Positions 21,700 to 33,959 of a DNA stretch of 64,000 bases are shown one piece after another. The notes under the pieces were generated by a model, which was not told where the DNA came from, made no database searches, and was given only the letters and a program-made list of their open reading frames with translations. A program made the position numbers and the translations under genes. This stretch comes from Saussurea involucrata (Eukaryota; Streptophyta; Magnoliopsida; Asterales; Asteraceae). The stretch is from NCBI GenBank assembly GCA_033807775.1, contig CM066314.1, positions 98,434,929 through 98,498,928 of the forward strand. Reading direction: 5' to 3'. How positions within the stretch are numbered: the first letter of the stretch is position 1; each line of letters opens with the position of its first letter.

Positions 21700-21960
21700 G
21701 TTCGCCGGAGAAGAGAGTGAGTAAAGTTTTTGTGAGGTAAGGTAACTTGGGTTTTATACTGAGTTTGTGGTCGTAGAATCTGAAAGGGTTAATATTTTGA
21801 GGTAAATAATATTTGTGGTCCGCACTTGAGTTGTTACGGCGGGTTCAACTTTCCATAGGAACGTGTTGCATGTAGGTCCAATGAAAAGATGACACGTCCT
21901 CTGTGTCAGTTATGACGAGACGTCGTGGGCGGCCTTATTAAATGCTAGGCGCGTGGGCCT
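21700..21960 (-). promoter_or_regulatory. Candidate internal promoter of the B accessory gene
   Basis: On the minus strand, in order: ACGT-containing words (CGTCTCGT, GACGTGTCAT; about 21920-21888), a CCAAT-type ATTGG (about 21880), TATAAAAC (about 21757-21750) and CT/CA-rich sequence, about 90 nt before the ATG at 21662. Spacing fits a plant RNA polymerase II promoter. Prediction from motifs only; compare the F promoter at 56630-56702. Confidence 0.45.
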
Positions 21961-23097
21961 CTTTACCTCCACATGATTCTCACTCGCAGAAAAGTTACCG
22001 TTACTGTTACAGAAATGCCCAAAGTAAAAACTGACAGAGGATCTGTGATTTGAAAACTTTGTTTTTCTTGCCTCTGTAGGTTGTACTTTCCTAAAAGAAT
22101 GTTGAAAAGTCCATGGAGAGGATCGATAAATTATTAGCATAGAATTTCCTTTATAGAGGTTTTTGGACCTCTGTCAGAGCCAGCAGAGGCTCTGTGACAA
22201 GAAATTTCTCATATTTAATAATTTATTAACATTTTTGATCATCCAAGTTTTTGATTGTTTTTAACAATGTTTTTAGGACCTGTTTGAAAGCTGATGTCCT
22301 AGAAAACTGTTTTTGAAAAAGGTTTTGTGCAGCAAAAAGTCCTTTTTTAAAACAAGTGTTGGTCTACAGAAGTTCTTTCTTGTGGAGAGAACTCTGTAAC
22401 CGGATACTTCTGTTGCAGTATTTATACGCGATGATTCTTTTTGATTTTGATACCTAAAAAGATTGACAGAGTTTCCAAGAATTATTGATTTAAGATCAGA
22501 GCTTTTGTCTGCAGAACCTCTGTTGGACTCAGCAGAGGGTCTGTGACCTTAAATTTCTAATAATGGAAAACTCAACATTCTTTTTGATCAAATTTAATTT
22601 GGAAGGTGTTTAATAATGTTTCTAGAACATATTTAGAAATTTGTGTCCTAGAAAATTATTTTCAAAAAAGAATTTGTTCGAGATAATAACCTTTTTGTTC
22701 TTCTTTGTCCGGAAATGTTCTTTTCCTCTGTTGTTGTCATCTCTTCCTTTGCTCCCCTTGACTTATAAATCTCTATAGATTAAGCAAGGTCTCCTTTTTG
22801 CTCCCCCTTGATCTAATCAACCTCTGTAGATCAAGATTGTTTTCCTCTGCTCCCCCTTGACCTATGCTTGGTTCAAATAATCAAAAGTAAATGTATATAA
22901 CATAGGTCATGTAACAGAGGTTCTGTAAGGATCGTCAAAGGTTCTGAGGAGACTTACAGAAGCTCTTTTGTTTTCAGAAAAGAGATTTTAGAATTTACAT
23001 ACAAAAGTAAATTATTAAAAAAAATACAAAGTAATTTGTACAATAATTTAAAATTGAAGATAAGATACTTACAGAGTTTAAGTCCTATTTATCATTC
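21961..23097 (-). other. Pol-accessory spacer of B
   Basis: Untranslated, AT-rich. It contains many CCTCTGT, ACAGAGG and CAGAGGNTCTGTG words (for example near 22034, 22073, 22168, 22186, 22518, 22533, 22713, 22804, 22915), several arranged as short inverted repeats. No ORF of note. Confidence 0.6.
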
Positions 23098-25836
23098 CTA
23101 GTTTACCCACCAAGTAAAGGAATCTTTTCTCATCAAGTGCCTTGGTGAATAAATCAACAAGCTGAAATTCTGTTGGTACAAAATGCATTTCGATGTCTTT
23201 GAATGCTGTACTGGATTTGCAGAGATGGCAATTGCACTTTTGGAATCACAGAAGATGGGGATTTTGTAGATGATGTGACCAAAGTCTTTCAGCTGAGTTT
23301 TCATCCACAGAACTTGAGAGCAACAGCTAGCAGCAGCAACGTATTCAGCTTCTGCCGTAGATGTTGAGACACAATTCTGTTTCTTTGAAGTCCAGCTTAC
23401 TAATTTTCCACCTAGGAATTGACAACTCCCAGAGGTACTCTTTCTGTCGAGTTTGCATCCTCCATAATCTGAATCTGTGTATGCCTTTAGTCCAAAACCA
23501 AAGTTCTGCGGATACCAGAGGCCAAGATTTTTGGTCCCTCTAAGGTATCTGAAGATTCTCTTTACAGCAATATAATGTGACTTTTTAGGATTAGCTTGAT
23601 ATCTTGCACAAAGACAATAGGCATGCATTTTGTCAGGTCTACTGGCCGTTAAGTATAATAAAGACCCAATCATTCCTCTGTAAAGTGTGCACTCGACAGA
23701 GATGCCATTTGGATCTGAAAAAAGTTTATTTCCAGTGGCCATTGGGGTTTTCATGACAGAGGCATCAGAGAGGCTATATTTTTCAAGTATGTCAGAGACA
23801 TATTTTGATTGGTTTATGAAAATTCCTTCTGATGTTTGTTTGACTTGAAGTCCGAGGAAAAAGGTTAATTCTCCCATCATGCTCATTTCAAACTCACTCT
23901 GCATGAGTTTTTCAAAATCTTTACATTTTTGTGTATTTGTAGACCCAAATATAATATCATCTACATATATTTGTAGACCCAAAAATAATATCATCTACAT
24001 ATATCGAGTAGAAAGGTGGAAAGTCTTTCGTACCATGCTCTTGGAGCCTGTTTCAGTCCATACAGAGCCTTGTCGAGGTAATAGACATACCTTGGGTACT
24101 TTGATCTTTCAAATCCTGGTGGTTGTTGGACGTATACTTCTTCTTGAATTTCTCCATTGAGAAAGGCAGATTTTACATCCATTTGATATACTTTAAAACC
24201 TTTGTGGGCTGCGAAGGCTAAGAAAATTCTTATTGCTTCGAGCCGTGCAACAGGGGAAAAAGTTTCATCGTAATCGATGCCCTCTTCTTGGCGATATCCC
24301 TTGGCCACCAGTCTTTCTTTATTTCTAACGATCACTCCATCTTCATCCTTTTTGTTTCTGAAGACCCATTTAGTCCCTATGGCCTGTTTCCCTCGTGGCA
24401 GAGGTACTAGAGTCTAGACTTTGTTTCGCTCAAACTGCAGAAGCTCTTCTTGCATAGCATTCACCCAGTTTGGGTCGTCCAGAGCCTCAGAAAACTTTTT
24501 CGGTTCGATCACACTAATAAAGTTGGTAAAGAAACAAAAATTTGCAGAAGCTGATCTTGTTTTTACCTTATCAGAGGGATTACCGATGATTTGTGTTTGA
24601 GGATGGATTTTTGTCCATTGAGTTGTTTGTGGAAGATGATCATTTGAGTCATCAAGTTGAACTTCTGTAGTTGAAGTGGTTGATGGTTCAGCTTCTGTAG
24701 GAATGGGTATTAAAGTTGGGATTTCCTTCTGTGTAGGTATTGTGGTTTCATCTTCACTTCCCTCTGGTGTTTCTTCTGTTGTTGCTTCCTCTGTTGGATT
24801 TGTTAGAATTTGGATAACCTCTGTTGCAGAATCTTTTGTCGTCGTATCTTTTGTTAGATTTTCAGTACCTGTAGTATTTGTAGAAGAGGATGAGGGATTA
24901 AATGGATCAGATAGTGAGATACTTACTTCGTTTATAGGTGATTCTGCTGAGGTGCTTTTTGTTCCAACAGAGGGATCAACGTCGTTGTTGAACATCTCTT
25001 GAAAAAGAAGACCTAAATCTTCATTTGTTTTTGAGATGCCAGAGGTTTCCATGTTTAGCCCGAGTTCTGAACTGAGTTGTTCAGAAGTCTTTTGGAAAGA
25101 GTCATTAAAGGACACATTGATGCTTTCTACTATCGTGCGCGACTTTAGAAGGTAAACTCTGTAGGCTTTGGAAGCGGCAGAGTACCCGATGAACTTGCCT
25201 TGGTCAGCCTTTTCTTCAAACTTTCCTCTTGAGTCTCTGTCGTTCAAGACACAGCATTTGCATCCAAACACATGAAGAAACTTGATGTTTGGTCGCCGTT
25301 TGTTGATCAATTCATAAGGAGTTTTGATGTGTCTTTTCACGATTGTTGAACGATTTTGGGTATAGCAAGCAGTTGAAATTGCTTCTGCCCAAAAGGTCAA
25401 TGGTAATCCACATGCATAAAGCATGGTTCTTGCAGCCTCCACTAGCGTGTGGGTCTTTCGTTCGACCACGCCATTCTGTTGTGGGGTGCGAGTGGCAAAG
25501 AAATTCTGGGATATTCCTTCTTCTGTGAGATAGGTTTCAATGACAGAGTTTTTGAATTCTGTGCCATTGTCACTTCGTAACTTCAGAATTCTGCACTCAT
25601 AAAGAACTTGGATTCTTTTCATTAGATTAATCAAGATGCATGGAACATCTGATTTCTTTTTGACAAATTCAACCCATGTAAATCGTGAAAACTCATCAAT
25701 TAAGACAAGTATATATTTCTTGCCACCTAGGCTCTGTATAGCTATTGGACCGCAGAGGTCAACGTGAAGCATGTACAGAGGTCTAGGACAAGACACATCA
25801 GTTTTGCCTTTGTGAGAAGCTCTTTTGAGTTTTCCC
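23098..25836 (-). pseudogene. Copia B pol: integrase, RT, RNase H (broken)
   Basis: From 25836 leftward: integrase core with DDE-type context (LHVDLCGP, RSDNGTEF, QQNGVVERK), its C-terminal region (VFGCKCCVLNDRDSRG, FIGYSAASKAYRVYL) and an acidic linker. A TAG replaces a conserved W at 24416-24414. RT follows (RLVAKGYRQEEGIDYDETFS, MDVKSAFLNGEIQEEVY). At 23950-24003 a segment upstream of YVDDIIFGS is lost and the YVDD coding bases are duplicated in tandem, breaking the frame. RNase H follows (YTDSDYGGCKLDRKSTSG, STAEAEYVAAASC) with a second deletion near 23200. Reverse transcription and integration enzymes, inactive here. Confidence 0.85.
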
Positions 25837-25841
25837 ATTTC

Positions 25842-27781
25842 TGTAACGTCCCAAAAATTACAAGGAATTTAAAATTTTTAAAACATGCATTTCATTATAA
25901 AATAACCCCAATTTAATAATTCGCAATTCAAATTAAATTAACGTCGTTAACTCAAACAGTTAATAAAGTTTACGCAGCGGAAATTTCATAAAATAAAATC
26001 TAAAGCTTTAAAAGTGAAATTTTAAACACTCTCAGCACCCCGCGCATAGTGTGTGTACCGTCAAGCCCGACTGCCGCTCGCACCTGAAATCACAACATAT
26101 TGGGAAAAGGTAAGCTAATCGCTTAGTGAGTCCTACCACACACGCATGTTGCAACCCCACGAATATCGCCCCTACTCGCAAGTAGGCAAAGTCACCATCA
26201 CCACAAATATAAAACCACATAATGATAAATGCATAAATACGAACCTCGGTCCCACCGAGTACACCAAAAATATATCCACACAAGCTCAGTCCCACCGAGC
26301 CCTCGGTCCCACCGAGTAAAGACATTGATACCAGCTCAGTCCCACCGAGCCCTCGGTCCCACCGAGTAAAGATAATACAATTGTACTAGTTCAGTCCCAC
26401 CGAGCCCTCGGTCCCACCGAGCCCTCGGTCCCACCGAGCCCCCCAGTCCCACTGAGGTGTACGCAAGCACAAATAATCGACATATAATTTCAACAATCAC
26501 AGCTAAATCATTCCAACCAAATTGGTCCACGTAAACACGTAATAACACATAGCACAAAAACAACGATATACATGAAATTCCTAACTACGCAGTGAGAGAA
26601 CTCACCTCAAAGCAAAGCGACGCGCTCCCGAGCCGCAACACCAGCACGTCAACCTTCCTCACATTTTCCCACCTAATTACGCACTAAAAACGTCAACGGA
26701 AGGTCCCAACTCACGACACTTTTACTAGTTTAACGAAACTAAAAATTCCAGCTTTTATACTAAAAATGCAGGTCTGTTCGGGACCCATTTTACCCCTGCT
26801 AAACTGATCAAACCAAAAATCTAATTCCATATTCAGGAAGTTCAATGTCTTACGGTTCCAGGGACGTATCGCACGCGTCCTAACGATATTCCTAGCACTC
26901 TATATGAATTTTACAAAAACACCTCTCAGAGCAGCTAAAACAGAACCTTTCAGTACAAAACGACGATTTGACCTAAGCTACGTTCCGAACTGGTTTTTGC
27001 ACAAAACATAGAAACGTTACTAGACTCAAAATGGGAACTTTTGGCACCGATTTCGCCCCAATCCGAGTTACGAGGAAAAAGTTACGGTTTAAGCAAAACA
27101 GTGGCAGATTACTAAATTTTCACATGAAATGACACTATTGATTATTAACCCATTAAGTCGTGGCTTAATCCCAACAGACCCGAAAAGCATATGAACTACT
27201 GAATATGGGTTACCCTAGGCTGGACAACAGCCGTGCACCACCCCCTACCGCCTCCGGAGGCGGTGGTGGTTGGCGGCGTTTCTTTGACATACGATAACAA
27301 CAAACGAGAAATAGACGAACTTACCTCGACGAACCCTTCTTCCTCCTCTTTTCCGACCAAACTTGCCGGCGATCGTCTCCTTCCTCCTCTCTCCTCGTCG
27401 CCGGCAGCAACCTCTATCACCCTCTCGGTTTCTCTCTCCCTCTCTCGGCTTCTTTCTTTCACTCTCTCTCTCTAGTTCTCTTCTTGGCCGAACACAACAA
27501 GAAAGGGGGAGGGGATGACTAAAGGTTGTGGTGGTTACTAGCATGAAACCGAAGGGAAGGGGAAGGGGAGGGGGTGACTCTTGGACGATCCCTTGCCAAA
27601 CTTTGGTGAGATGCCCCAATTAGCCCCTCAACTTTCCTTTCCTTGCAAAAAACCCACAAAGGTTGACTCATTTAACTTTTTGGTCCGATTCGACTACCCC
27701 GCTAACGGAAACCACATTAAATCAAACTTAAAAAGAAAAGAATTAATAAAAGAAATTACATACCGGGATACGGGCTTTACA
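25842..27781 (-). repeat. 3' LTR of gypsy I (1940 bp)
   Basis: In + orientation, TGTAACGTCCCAAAAATTAC to CGGGCTTTACA. It holds a nine-copy palindromic array (26245-26456), a CT-rich microsatellite (about 27417-27474) and purine/GC-rich sequence near 27500-27575. Apparent ORFs inside it are not conserved genes. Confidence 0.92.
26245..26456. repeat. CTCGGTCCCACCGAG array in 3' LTR of I
   Basis: Nine copies of a 15-bp word that is itself a perfect 6-bp inverted repeat around CCC (CTCGGT / ACCGAG); some copies read CTCAGT or CCCAGT. Pairs are joined head to tail by GCC or separated by about 20 bp. Confidence 0.85.
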
Positions 27782-28599
27782 ACTCTCCCCCACTTGGATT
27801 AGACTTCGTCCTCGAAGTCTATGCCCGTGCATAGCTAAAGATAGTTCTCCCACATCTCAACCTCAGGTTCCCAAGTTCACTTGAGACCCCTTCTAAAACT
27901 TCTCGAATACTTTTCTTACTAACGTACTCCTTCTAGGACACTGAAATTATGATCGATAGAACACTTCACCAATTGGAATCATTCCTAGCCAAGCGACTTC
28001 GGTTGTCTCCCAACCTTAGATATTCCATACCTCCCGATTCAAATCTCAAGCTCTAAACATTCTTAAGTTGCTTACCAATATACCCAACTGGATACTCGGA
28101 TCCGATCATTCCTACTATTAACTGTCGATTAACTCCTACGAGTTCTACTATACTCCCACAAATTACCCTACAAGAATCGTCAAACCAGTAAATTTAAAAT
28201 CACTCACGAAGGTCACTCCACCATAACCATTCACCACAAGCAAACACCTCAGGATTACTACTACCATCAACATAATTTCCTTAAAATCGGCTACAATTCC
28301 CCAATTACACTAAGGTGTTTGGCTTCAAGCCCAAAAGTCGACACCTAAATATACTATTTACCTCAAAAATTCTACGCATATATCCTCTTTATTACAAAGG
28401 GCATCATTCCCTAACCGATACTATTCGGCCTACAGTACTAACACGCGTGGAATACCCAACCTTCCACCGTTGACGTATTTCCTACACTCGCTCTACGAAG
28501 CCTAGTTACACCGTATCAAGATACACCTTAACGTCTACCTCCCAGGTACGTGCTCAAGACTATATCCTCCTAGTGCATACTGGAAAGTCAAAGTCATAA
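27782..28599 (-). pseudogene. Decayed 3' pol end of gypsy I
   Basis: Just inside the LTR is the purine tract and the plant gypsy signature GACTTCGAGGACGAAGTC (minus strand). The integrase expected here is not recognisable; only short frames remain. It is probably heavily mutated and partly deleted. Confidence 0.5.
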
Positions 28600-30180
28600 C
28601 ACATGAATACCGGGGTCCCACCCCGAGATACCCAACCGACCATTAAGACCGAGCAATTGACCCATGACTATCACGGACAAAATTCGGAATTTCCCCCGAA
28701 ACTCTCTCGCGTTTGGCATTTTCCTCCAAAACTGCCACCTCCTGAGCACTACCTATCGACTCGAGAAGAGGTGCAACCACTGTTAACCGTTGACACAAGC
28801 CCCGCAGTGGCTCACCATCCAGATGTCGACTAAGTGCGTCCGTAACAACATCCGCTTTACCGGGGTGGTAAAGTATCTCACCATCATAATCCTTGACCAC
28901 GTCAAGCCACCTCCTCTGACGCATGTTGAGGTTTTGCCGGTCATCAAGTACTGGAGACTTTTATGGTTAGTGTATACACTTGACGCCATACAAATAGTGC
29001 CTCCAAATCTTGAGAGCAAACACCATCAAATCTTACATACCCTCGGGCAAAGTCAACATCGGAGCCTCGCATAACGCCTGTGTAGCTCCTCAAAGCCCTC
29101 TGCTGCTCTTCACCCCAACTAAAAGCCGCAGATTTCTTCGTCAATCGGGACATCGGTAAAGCAATCTTGGAGAAATCCTGAATGGATCTCCGGAAGTACC
29201 CTGCTAACCCAAGAAAACTCCGTACTTCAGTGAGAGTCTTCGGCACTTCCCACCGCATCACAGCCGTAATCTTGGCCGGATCCACCATAATACCATTCTG
29301 GTTCATGACATGCCCTCGAAAGTGGACCTCTCGTAACCAGAACTCGCACTTGGAGAGCTTAGCATACAGCTTCTCCCGCCTCAAAACTTCCAAAACTTCT
29401 CGCAAATGCATCTCATGCTCTTCCTTCGACTTCGATTACACAAGAATATCGTCGATGAACACGATCACCGATCGATCCCACATAGGGATACATATCCGGT
29501 TCATGAGGTCCATAAACGCTGTGGGTGCATTGGTGAGCCCGAAAGGCATCACCACAAACTTGTAAATGGCCCTAACGTGAACGAAAGGCCGTCTACTCCG
29601 TATCCTCTCTCCTCACCCGCATCCGATGATACCCCGATAACTCATCGGAAAATACGTCAACAAACTCACGTACAACCGGCACATCCTCCGCAGTCTTCTT
29701 CTCTCCGACGCCGCGCGTGTCTATCACATACGCTAATTACCCCTAGCCACTGCGCTGCAAGTATTTCCGAGCTCTTACACCCGAACATAACGCTGGGGTC
29801 CGCCTGGGTGAGTCTCCCTGAACTAGCATTTCTCCCCCGCTTGGGGTTCGAACTTGTACTTGTTTGCGACGACAAACAATCTCAGTATCAAAAGCATCCA
29901 TCCAATCCATGCCCACAGTCACGCACAACTCCCGCATAGCGATCGGAATCAAATCAATCGGGAACTTCACACCAGAGATCTCCAAAGTGCACCCCCGGTA
30001 CACGTCAGTAACCGTCAGGGTCCTGTCTTCAGCAACCGCAACCACAAGTGGACAGCCTAACCGTCCTACAACTCGGCCCCAAACACTCACTGACTATGTG
30101 AGACACGGAAGGATGAGTAGCCCCGCTATCAATCATCACCCCAGCAAGCACCGAGTTAACCAAGAACGTACCTGTCACCA
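28600..30180 (-). pseudogene. Gypsy I pol: protease, RT, RNase H remnants
   Basis: Near 30165-30090 the minus strand encodes MIDSGATHPSVSH, an aspartic protease active site, then the protease end (GMDWMDAFD). RT resumes at about 29580 with KFVVMPFGLTNAPTAF and VFIDDILV followed directly by a stop (about 29440), then KCEFWLREVHFRGH and FLGLAGYFRR. The RT N-terminal third is missing, and a frameshift and deletion follow the AFSWGEEQQRAL connection. RNase H survives as VKDYDGEILYHPGKADVVTD and ALSRHLDGE (about 28900-28790). Not functional. Confidence 0.82.
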
Positions 30181-30840
30181 CTTTATATGTAGCTTGTGCC
30201 TCCTCCACTCCCAGTTGATGAACTCTACCTCAGGCCGCCTTCATCACTACAGCAAGTGAAGCATACTGCGCAGTACTCACGAACTCCCTGATCTTGGTAC
30301 GTAACATATCCTTGTACCGTGTCCTCTTTATGTCCTCAAAAGCAGCATGCTAATGATAGAATAATGTCATTTCCGTGAACTTTCGGTTCACCTCCTTATG
30401 GCCTCCGCAGTCTGAGAGAGCTCCAAGAACTCTTTGACACTCCTCTCCATCTCCACTAGAGGCACATGCTCTACACGAAACATACGACGAACTCCTCCCA
30501 GGTCAAGTAGTGCGCCCGTTAAGCGTCAAAGTAGTAGCACACCAGTCTTTCGCTCCGTCTCGTAACAGATTCACCGCGAAGCGAACCTTCTAGTTCGCAG
30601 GACAACCACCGGTAAGGAATGTGCACTCCATAACCGATCCAGACTCTCTTGTTCGGGGCTGCCCACCCGCAGGGGGTGGAATCGCCGCGATGCGCTCCTC
30701 CATCGACACTATTACCTCATCACGAATGGCGGTAATAATTTCGGGGATCGCCTCCTCAAAATATGCGTCACCTCGACCGCAAACATCTCACGAATCTGAT
30801 CAGCAATAATTCCAGCATCAGCATCTGGATCAGCATTGTT
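30181..30840 (-). pseudogene. Gypsy I gag remnant
   Basis: Minus-strand fragments with stops: ITAIRDEVIVSMEERIAAIP, KVRFAVNLLRDGAKDW, and a diverged EVNRKFTEMTLFYH followed by a run ending FVSTAQYASL. These fit the retrotransposon gag (PF03732-like) region of plant gypsy elements. No zinc knuckle is visible. Confidence 0.6.
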
Positions 30841-32016
30841 GTTCCTCCTTAACGAGCTACTAGCACACATTAAAACCTGCTAACTACGCTCACACTCAAC
30901 TCTTCGGATTCTCCGTGACTTTCCCCGACTCGAGCACGGATCCTGTGCTTCAGATAGTAGGAGCTCTGCTACTACCCTTCACACCTATCCTTACTCATTT
31001 CGAGTCCTGTCCCGGGACGTCCAAGTAGTTGCTTACCACAAACAAACACATATGCCCATTCCGGCATATGCAAACACTTTTCCTAGCTCCCTAGAAAAGT
31101 CGTAATACCCCACTACCCTTGCTAGAACGGAACCCCCACTAGCCCTGACGAGTCGCCTCGTGAACGCACAGTCGTATACAGTGGAAACCAGATAGACATT
31201 CGAATATAAGATTCTATCCTACAACGGTTGGACTCAAACAAGAGCTGCGCAATAGAACTAAATCTAACATTCTAAGGCTATTCGGTTCCTACCGCATACA
31301 GCCTATAGTGCATTCGCTTAACAACCTATCAAGGTTAGCATAAGTTCCTAATAGCAAGTAACAACCATACAATACCACAAAATCCACGTAAGCAATCTAG
31401 CATACATACTCCTATGTTCTAGAAAGCAATCTAGCATACGTACTCATATGTAAACGCTATTCCCAGCTCACTAGGAATTTCATCTCATCCCACTACTCTT
31501 GCTACAACGGAATCCCTGTTAGCCATAACGAGTTGCCTCGCGAATACCCAGTCGCACGCATCGTGAATCAAATAGACATTCGAATACAAGATTCTATCCT
31601 AGAACGGTTGGACTCAAACAAGAGCTGCGCAATAGAACTAAATCAAATATTCTAAGGCTATATGATTCTTACTGCATGCAACCTATAGGGCCTTCACTTG
31701 ACAACCTACTATAACTAGCATTGATTCCTACTAGCAAGCAGTCATCGTACAGTACAGTGTAAACAACCTCGGCAATTTAGCATGCATACCCTATGCCTAG
31801 AAAGCAATAAATACACTAAGTGCTGTACCTTCCCAATTGGCGTCGGCTGACTGTACACACTGCGCCCACGATCACCGTTTCCCAAACGGGTTTTCTCCGT
31901 TCATTTATTTTCAAAGATTTTAATAAGAGAGTTACAAAAAAACTTCATAGCCGCAACTTGAGACCAAACACACCGAGATGTGTTTGATTCACTCAAGCTG
32001 TGCTCTGATACCAAGT
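30841..32016 (-). other. Leader of gypsy I with internal duplication
   Basis: Untranslated leader between primer site and gag. A segment of about 360 bp is present twice (about 31085-31440 and 31450-31805). Shared landmarks include AGACATTCGAATA, AACGGTTGGACTCAAACAAG and AGCTGCGCAATAGAACTAAA. The primer site GCTCTGATACCA (reverse complement) is at 32002-32013. Confidence 0.7.
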
Positions 32017-33954
32017 TGTAACGTCCCAAAAATTACAAGGAATTTAAAATTTTTAAAACATGCATTTCATTATAAAATAACCCCAATTTAATAATTCGCA
32101 ATTCAAATTAAATTAACGTCGTTAACTCAAACAGTCAATAAAGTTTACGCAGCGGAAATTTCATAAAATAAAATCTAAAGGTTTAAAAGTGAAATTTTAA
32201 ACACTCTCAGCACCCCGCGCATAGTGTGTGTACCGTCAAGCCCGACTGCCGCTCGCACCTGAAATCACAACATATTGGGAAAAGGTAAGCTAATCGCTTA
32301 GTGAGTCCTACCACACACGCATGTAGCAACCCCACGAATATCGCCCCTACTCGCAAGTAGGCAACGTCACCATCACCACAAATATAAAACCACATAATGA
32401 TAAATGCATAAATACGGACCTCGGTCCCACCGAGTACACCAAAAATATATCCACACAAGCTCAGTCCCACCGAGCCCTCGGTCCCACCGAGTAAAGACAT
32501 TGATACCAGCTCAGTCCCACCGAGCCCTCGGTCCCACCGAGTAAAGATAATACAATTGTACTAGTTCAGTCCCACCGAGCCCTCGGTCCCACCGAGCCCT
32601 CGGTCCCACCGAGCCCCCCAGTCCCACTGAGGTGTACGCAAGCACAAATAATCGACATATAATTTCAACAATCACAGCTAAATCATTCCAACCAAATTGG
32701 TCCACGTAAACACGTAATAACACATAGCACAAAAACAACGATATACATGAAATTCCTAACTACGCAGTGAGAGAACTCACCTCAAAGCAAAGCGACGCGC
32801 TCCCGAGCCGCAACACCAGCACGTCAACCTTCCTCACATTTTCCCACCTAATTACGCACTAAAAACGTCAACGGAAGGTCCCAACTCACGACACTTTTAC
32901 TAGTTTAACGAAACTAAAAATTCCAGCTTTTATACTAAAAATGCAGGTCTGTTCGGGACCCATTTTACCCCTGCTAAACTGATCAAACCAAAAATCTAAT
33001 TCCATATTCAGGAAGTTCAATGTCTTACGGTTCCAGGGACGTATCGCACGCGTCCTAACGATATTCCTAGCACTCTATATGAATTTTACAAAAACACCTC
33101 TCAGAGCAGCTAAAACAGAACCTTTCAGTACAAAACGACGATTTGACCTAAGCTACGTTCCGAACTGGTTTTTGCACAAAACATAGAAACGTTACTAGAC
33201 TCAAAATGGGAACTTTTGGCACCGATTTCGCCCCAATCCGAGTTACGAGGAAAAAGTTACGGTTTAAGCAAAACAGTGGCAGATTACTAAATTTTCACAT
33301 GAAATGACACTATTGATTATTAACCCATTAAGTCGTGGCTTAATCCCAACAGACCCGAAAAGCATATGAACTACTGAATATGGGTTACCCTAGGCTGGAC
33401 AACAGCCGTGCACCACCCCCTACCGCCTCCGGAGGCGGTGGTGGTTGGCGGCGTTTCTTTGACATACGATAACAACAAACGAGAAATAGACGAACTTACC
33501 TCGACGAACCCTTCTTCCTCCTCTTTTCCGACCAAACTTGCCGGCGATCGTCTCCTTCCTCCTCTCTCCTCGTCGCCGGCAGCAACCTCTATCACCCTCT
33601 CGGTTTCTCTCTCCCTCTCTCGGCTTCTTTCTTTCACTCTCTCTCTAGTTCTCTTCTTGGCCGAACACAACAAGAAAGGGGGAGGGGATGACTAAAGGTT
33701 GTGGTGGTTACTAGCATGAAACCGAAGGGAAGGGGAAGGGGAGGGGGTGACTCTTGGACGATCCCTTGCCAAACTTTGGTGAGATGCCCCAATTAGCCCC
33801 TCAACTTTCCTTTCCTTGCAAAAAACCCACAAAGGTTGACTCATTTAACTTTTTGGTCCGATTCGACTACCCCGCTAACGGAAACCACATTAAATCAAAC
33901 TTAAAAAGAAAAGAATTAATAAAAGAAATTACATACCGGGATACGGGCTTTACA
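32017..33954 (-). repeat. 5' LTR of gypsy I (1938 bp)
   Basis: Near-identical partner of 25842-27781. The palindromic array lies at 32420-32631. It is followed on the right by the ATTTC target duplication and B pol. Confidence 0.92.
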
Positions 33955-33959
33955 ATTTC

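Larger units (their letters stand above)
25842..33954 (-). mobile_element. Element I: Ty3/gypsy LTR retrotransposon
   Basis: LTRs of 1940 and 1938 bp (25842-27781 and 32017-33954) differ by about five substitutions and one 2-bp indel. ATTTC is duplicated at both edges within B pol. On the minus strand: 5' LTR, primer site (rc at 32002-32013), duplicated leader, gag remnant, protease, RT, RNase H, purine tract (rc of ACTCTCCCCCACTTGG at 27782), 3' LTR. The interior is only 4.2 kb and carries many stops and deletions. A dead interior between near-identical LTRs implies recent movement with help from another copy. Confidence 0.9.

Noticed and set aside
26032..26563. Minus-strand ORFs encoding SVGPRARWD-type repeats in the gypsy LTR (also 32207-32738)
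   Set aside because: They are translations of the CTCGGTCCCACCGAG array inside an LTR, with no start context or similarity to proteins.
27196..27802. Several ORFs on both strands at the GC- and CT-rich end of the gypsy LTR (also 33371-33978)
   Set aside because: Low-complexity CT/GA and GGAGG runs keep frames open by chance. They duplicate exactly because the LTR is duplicated.
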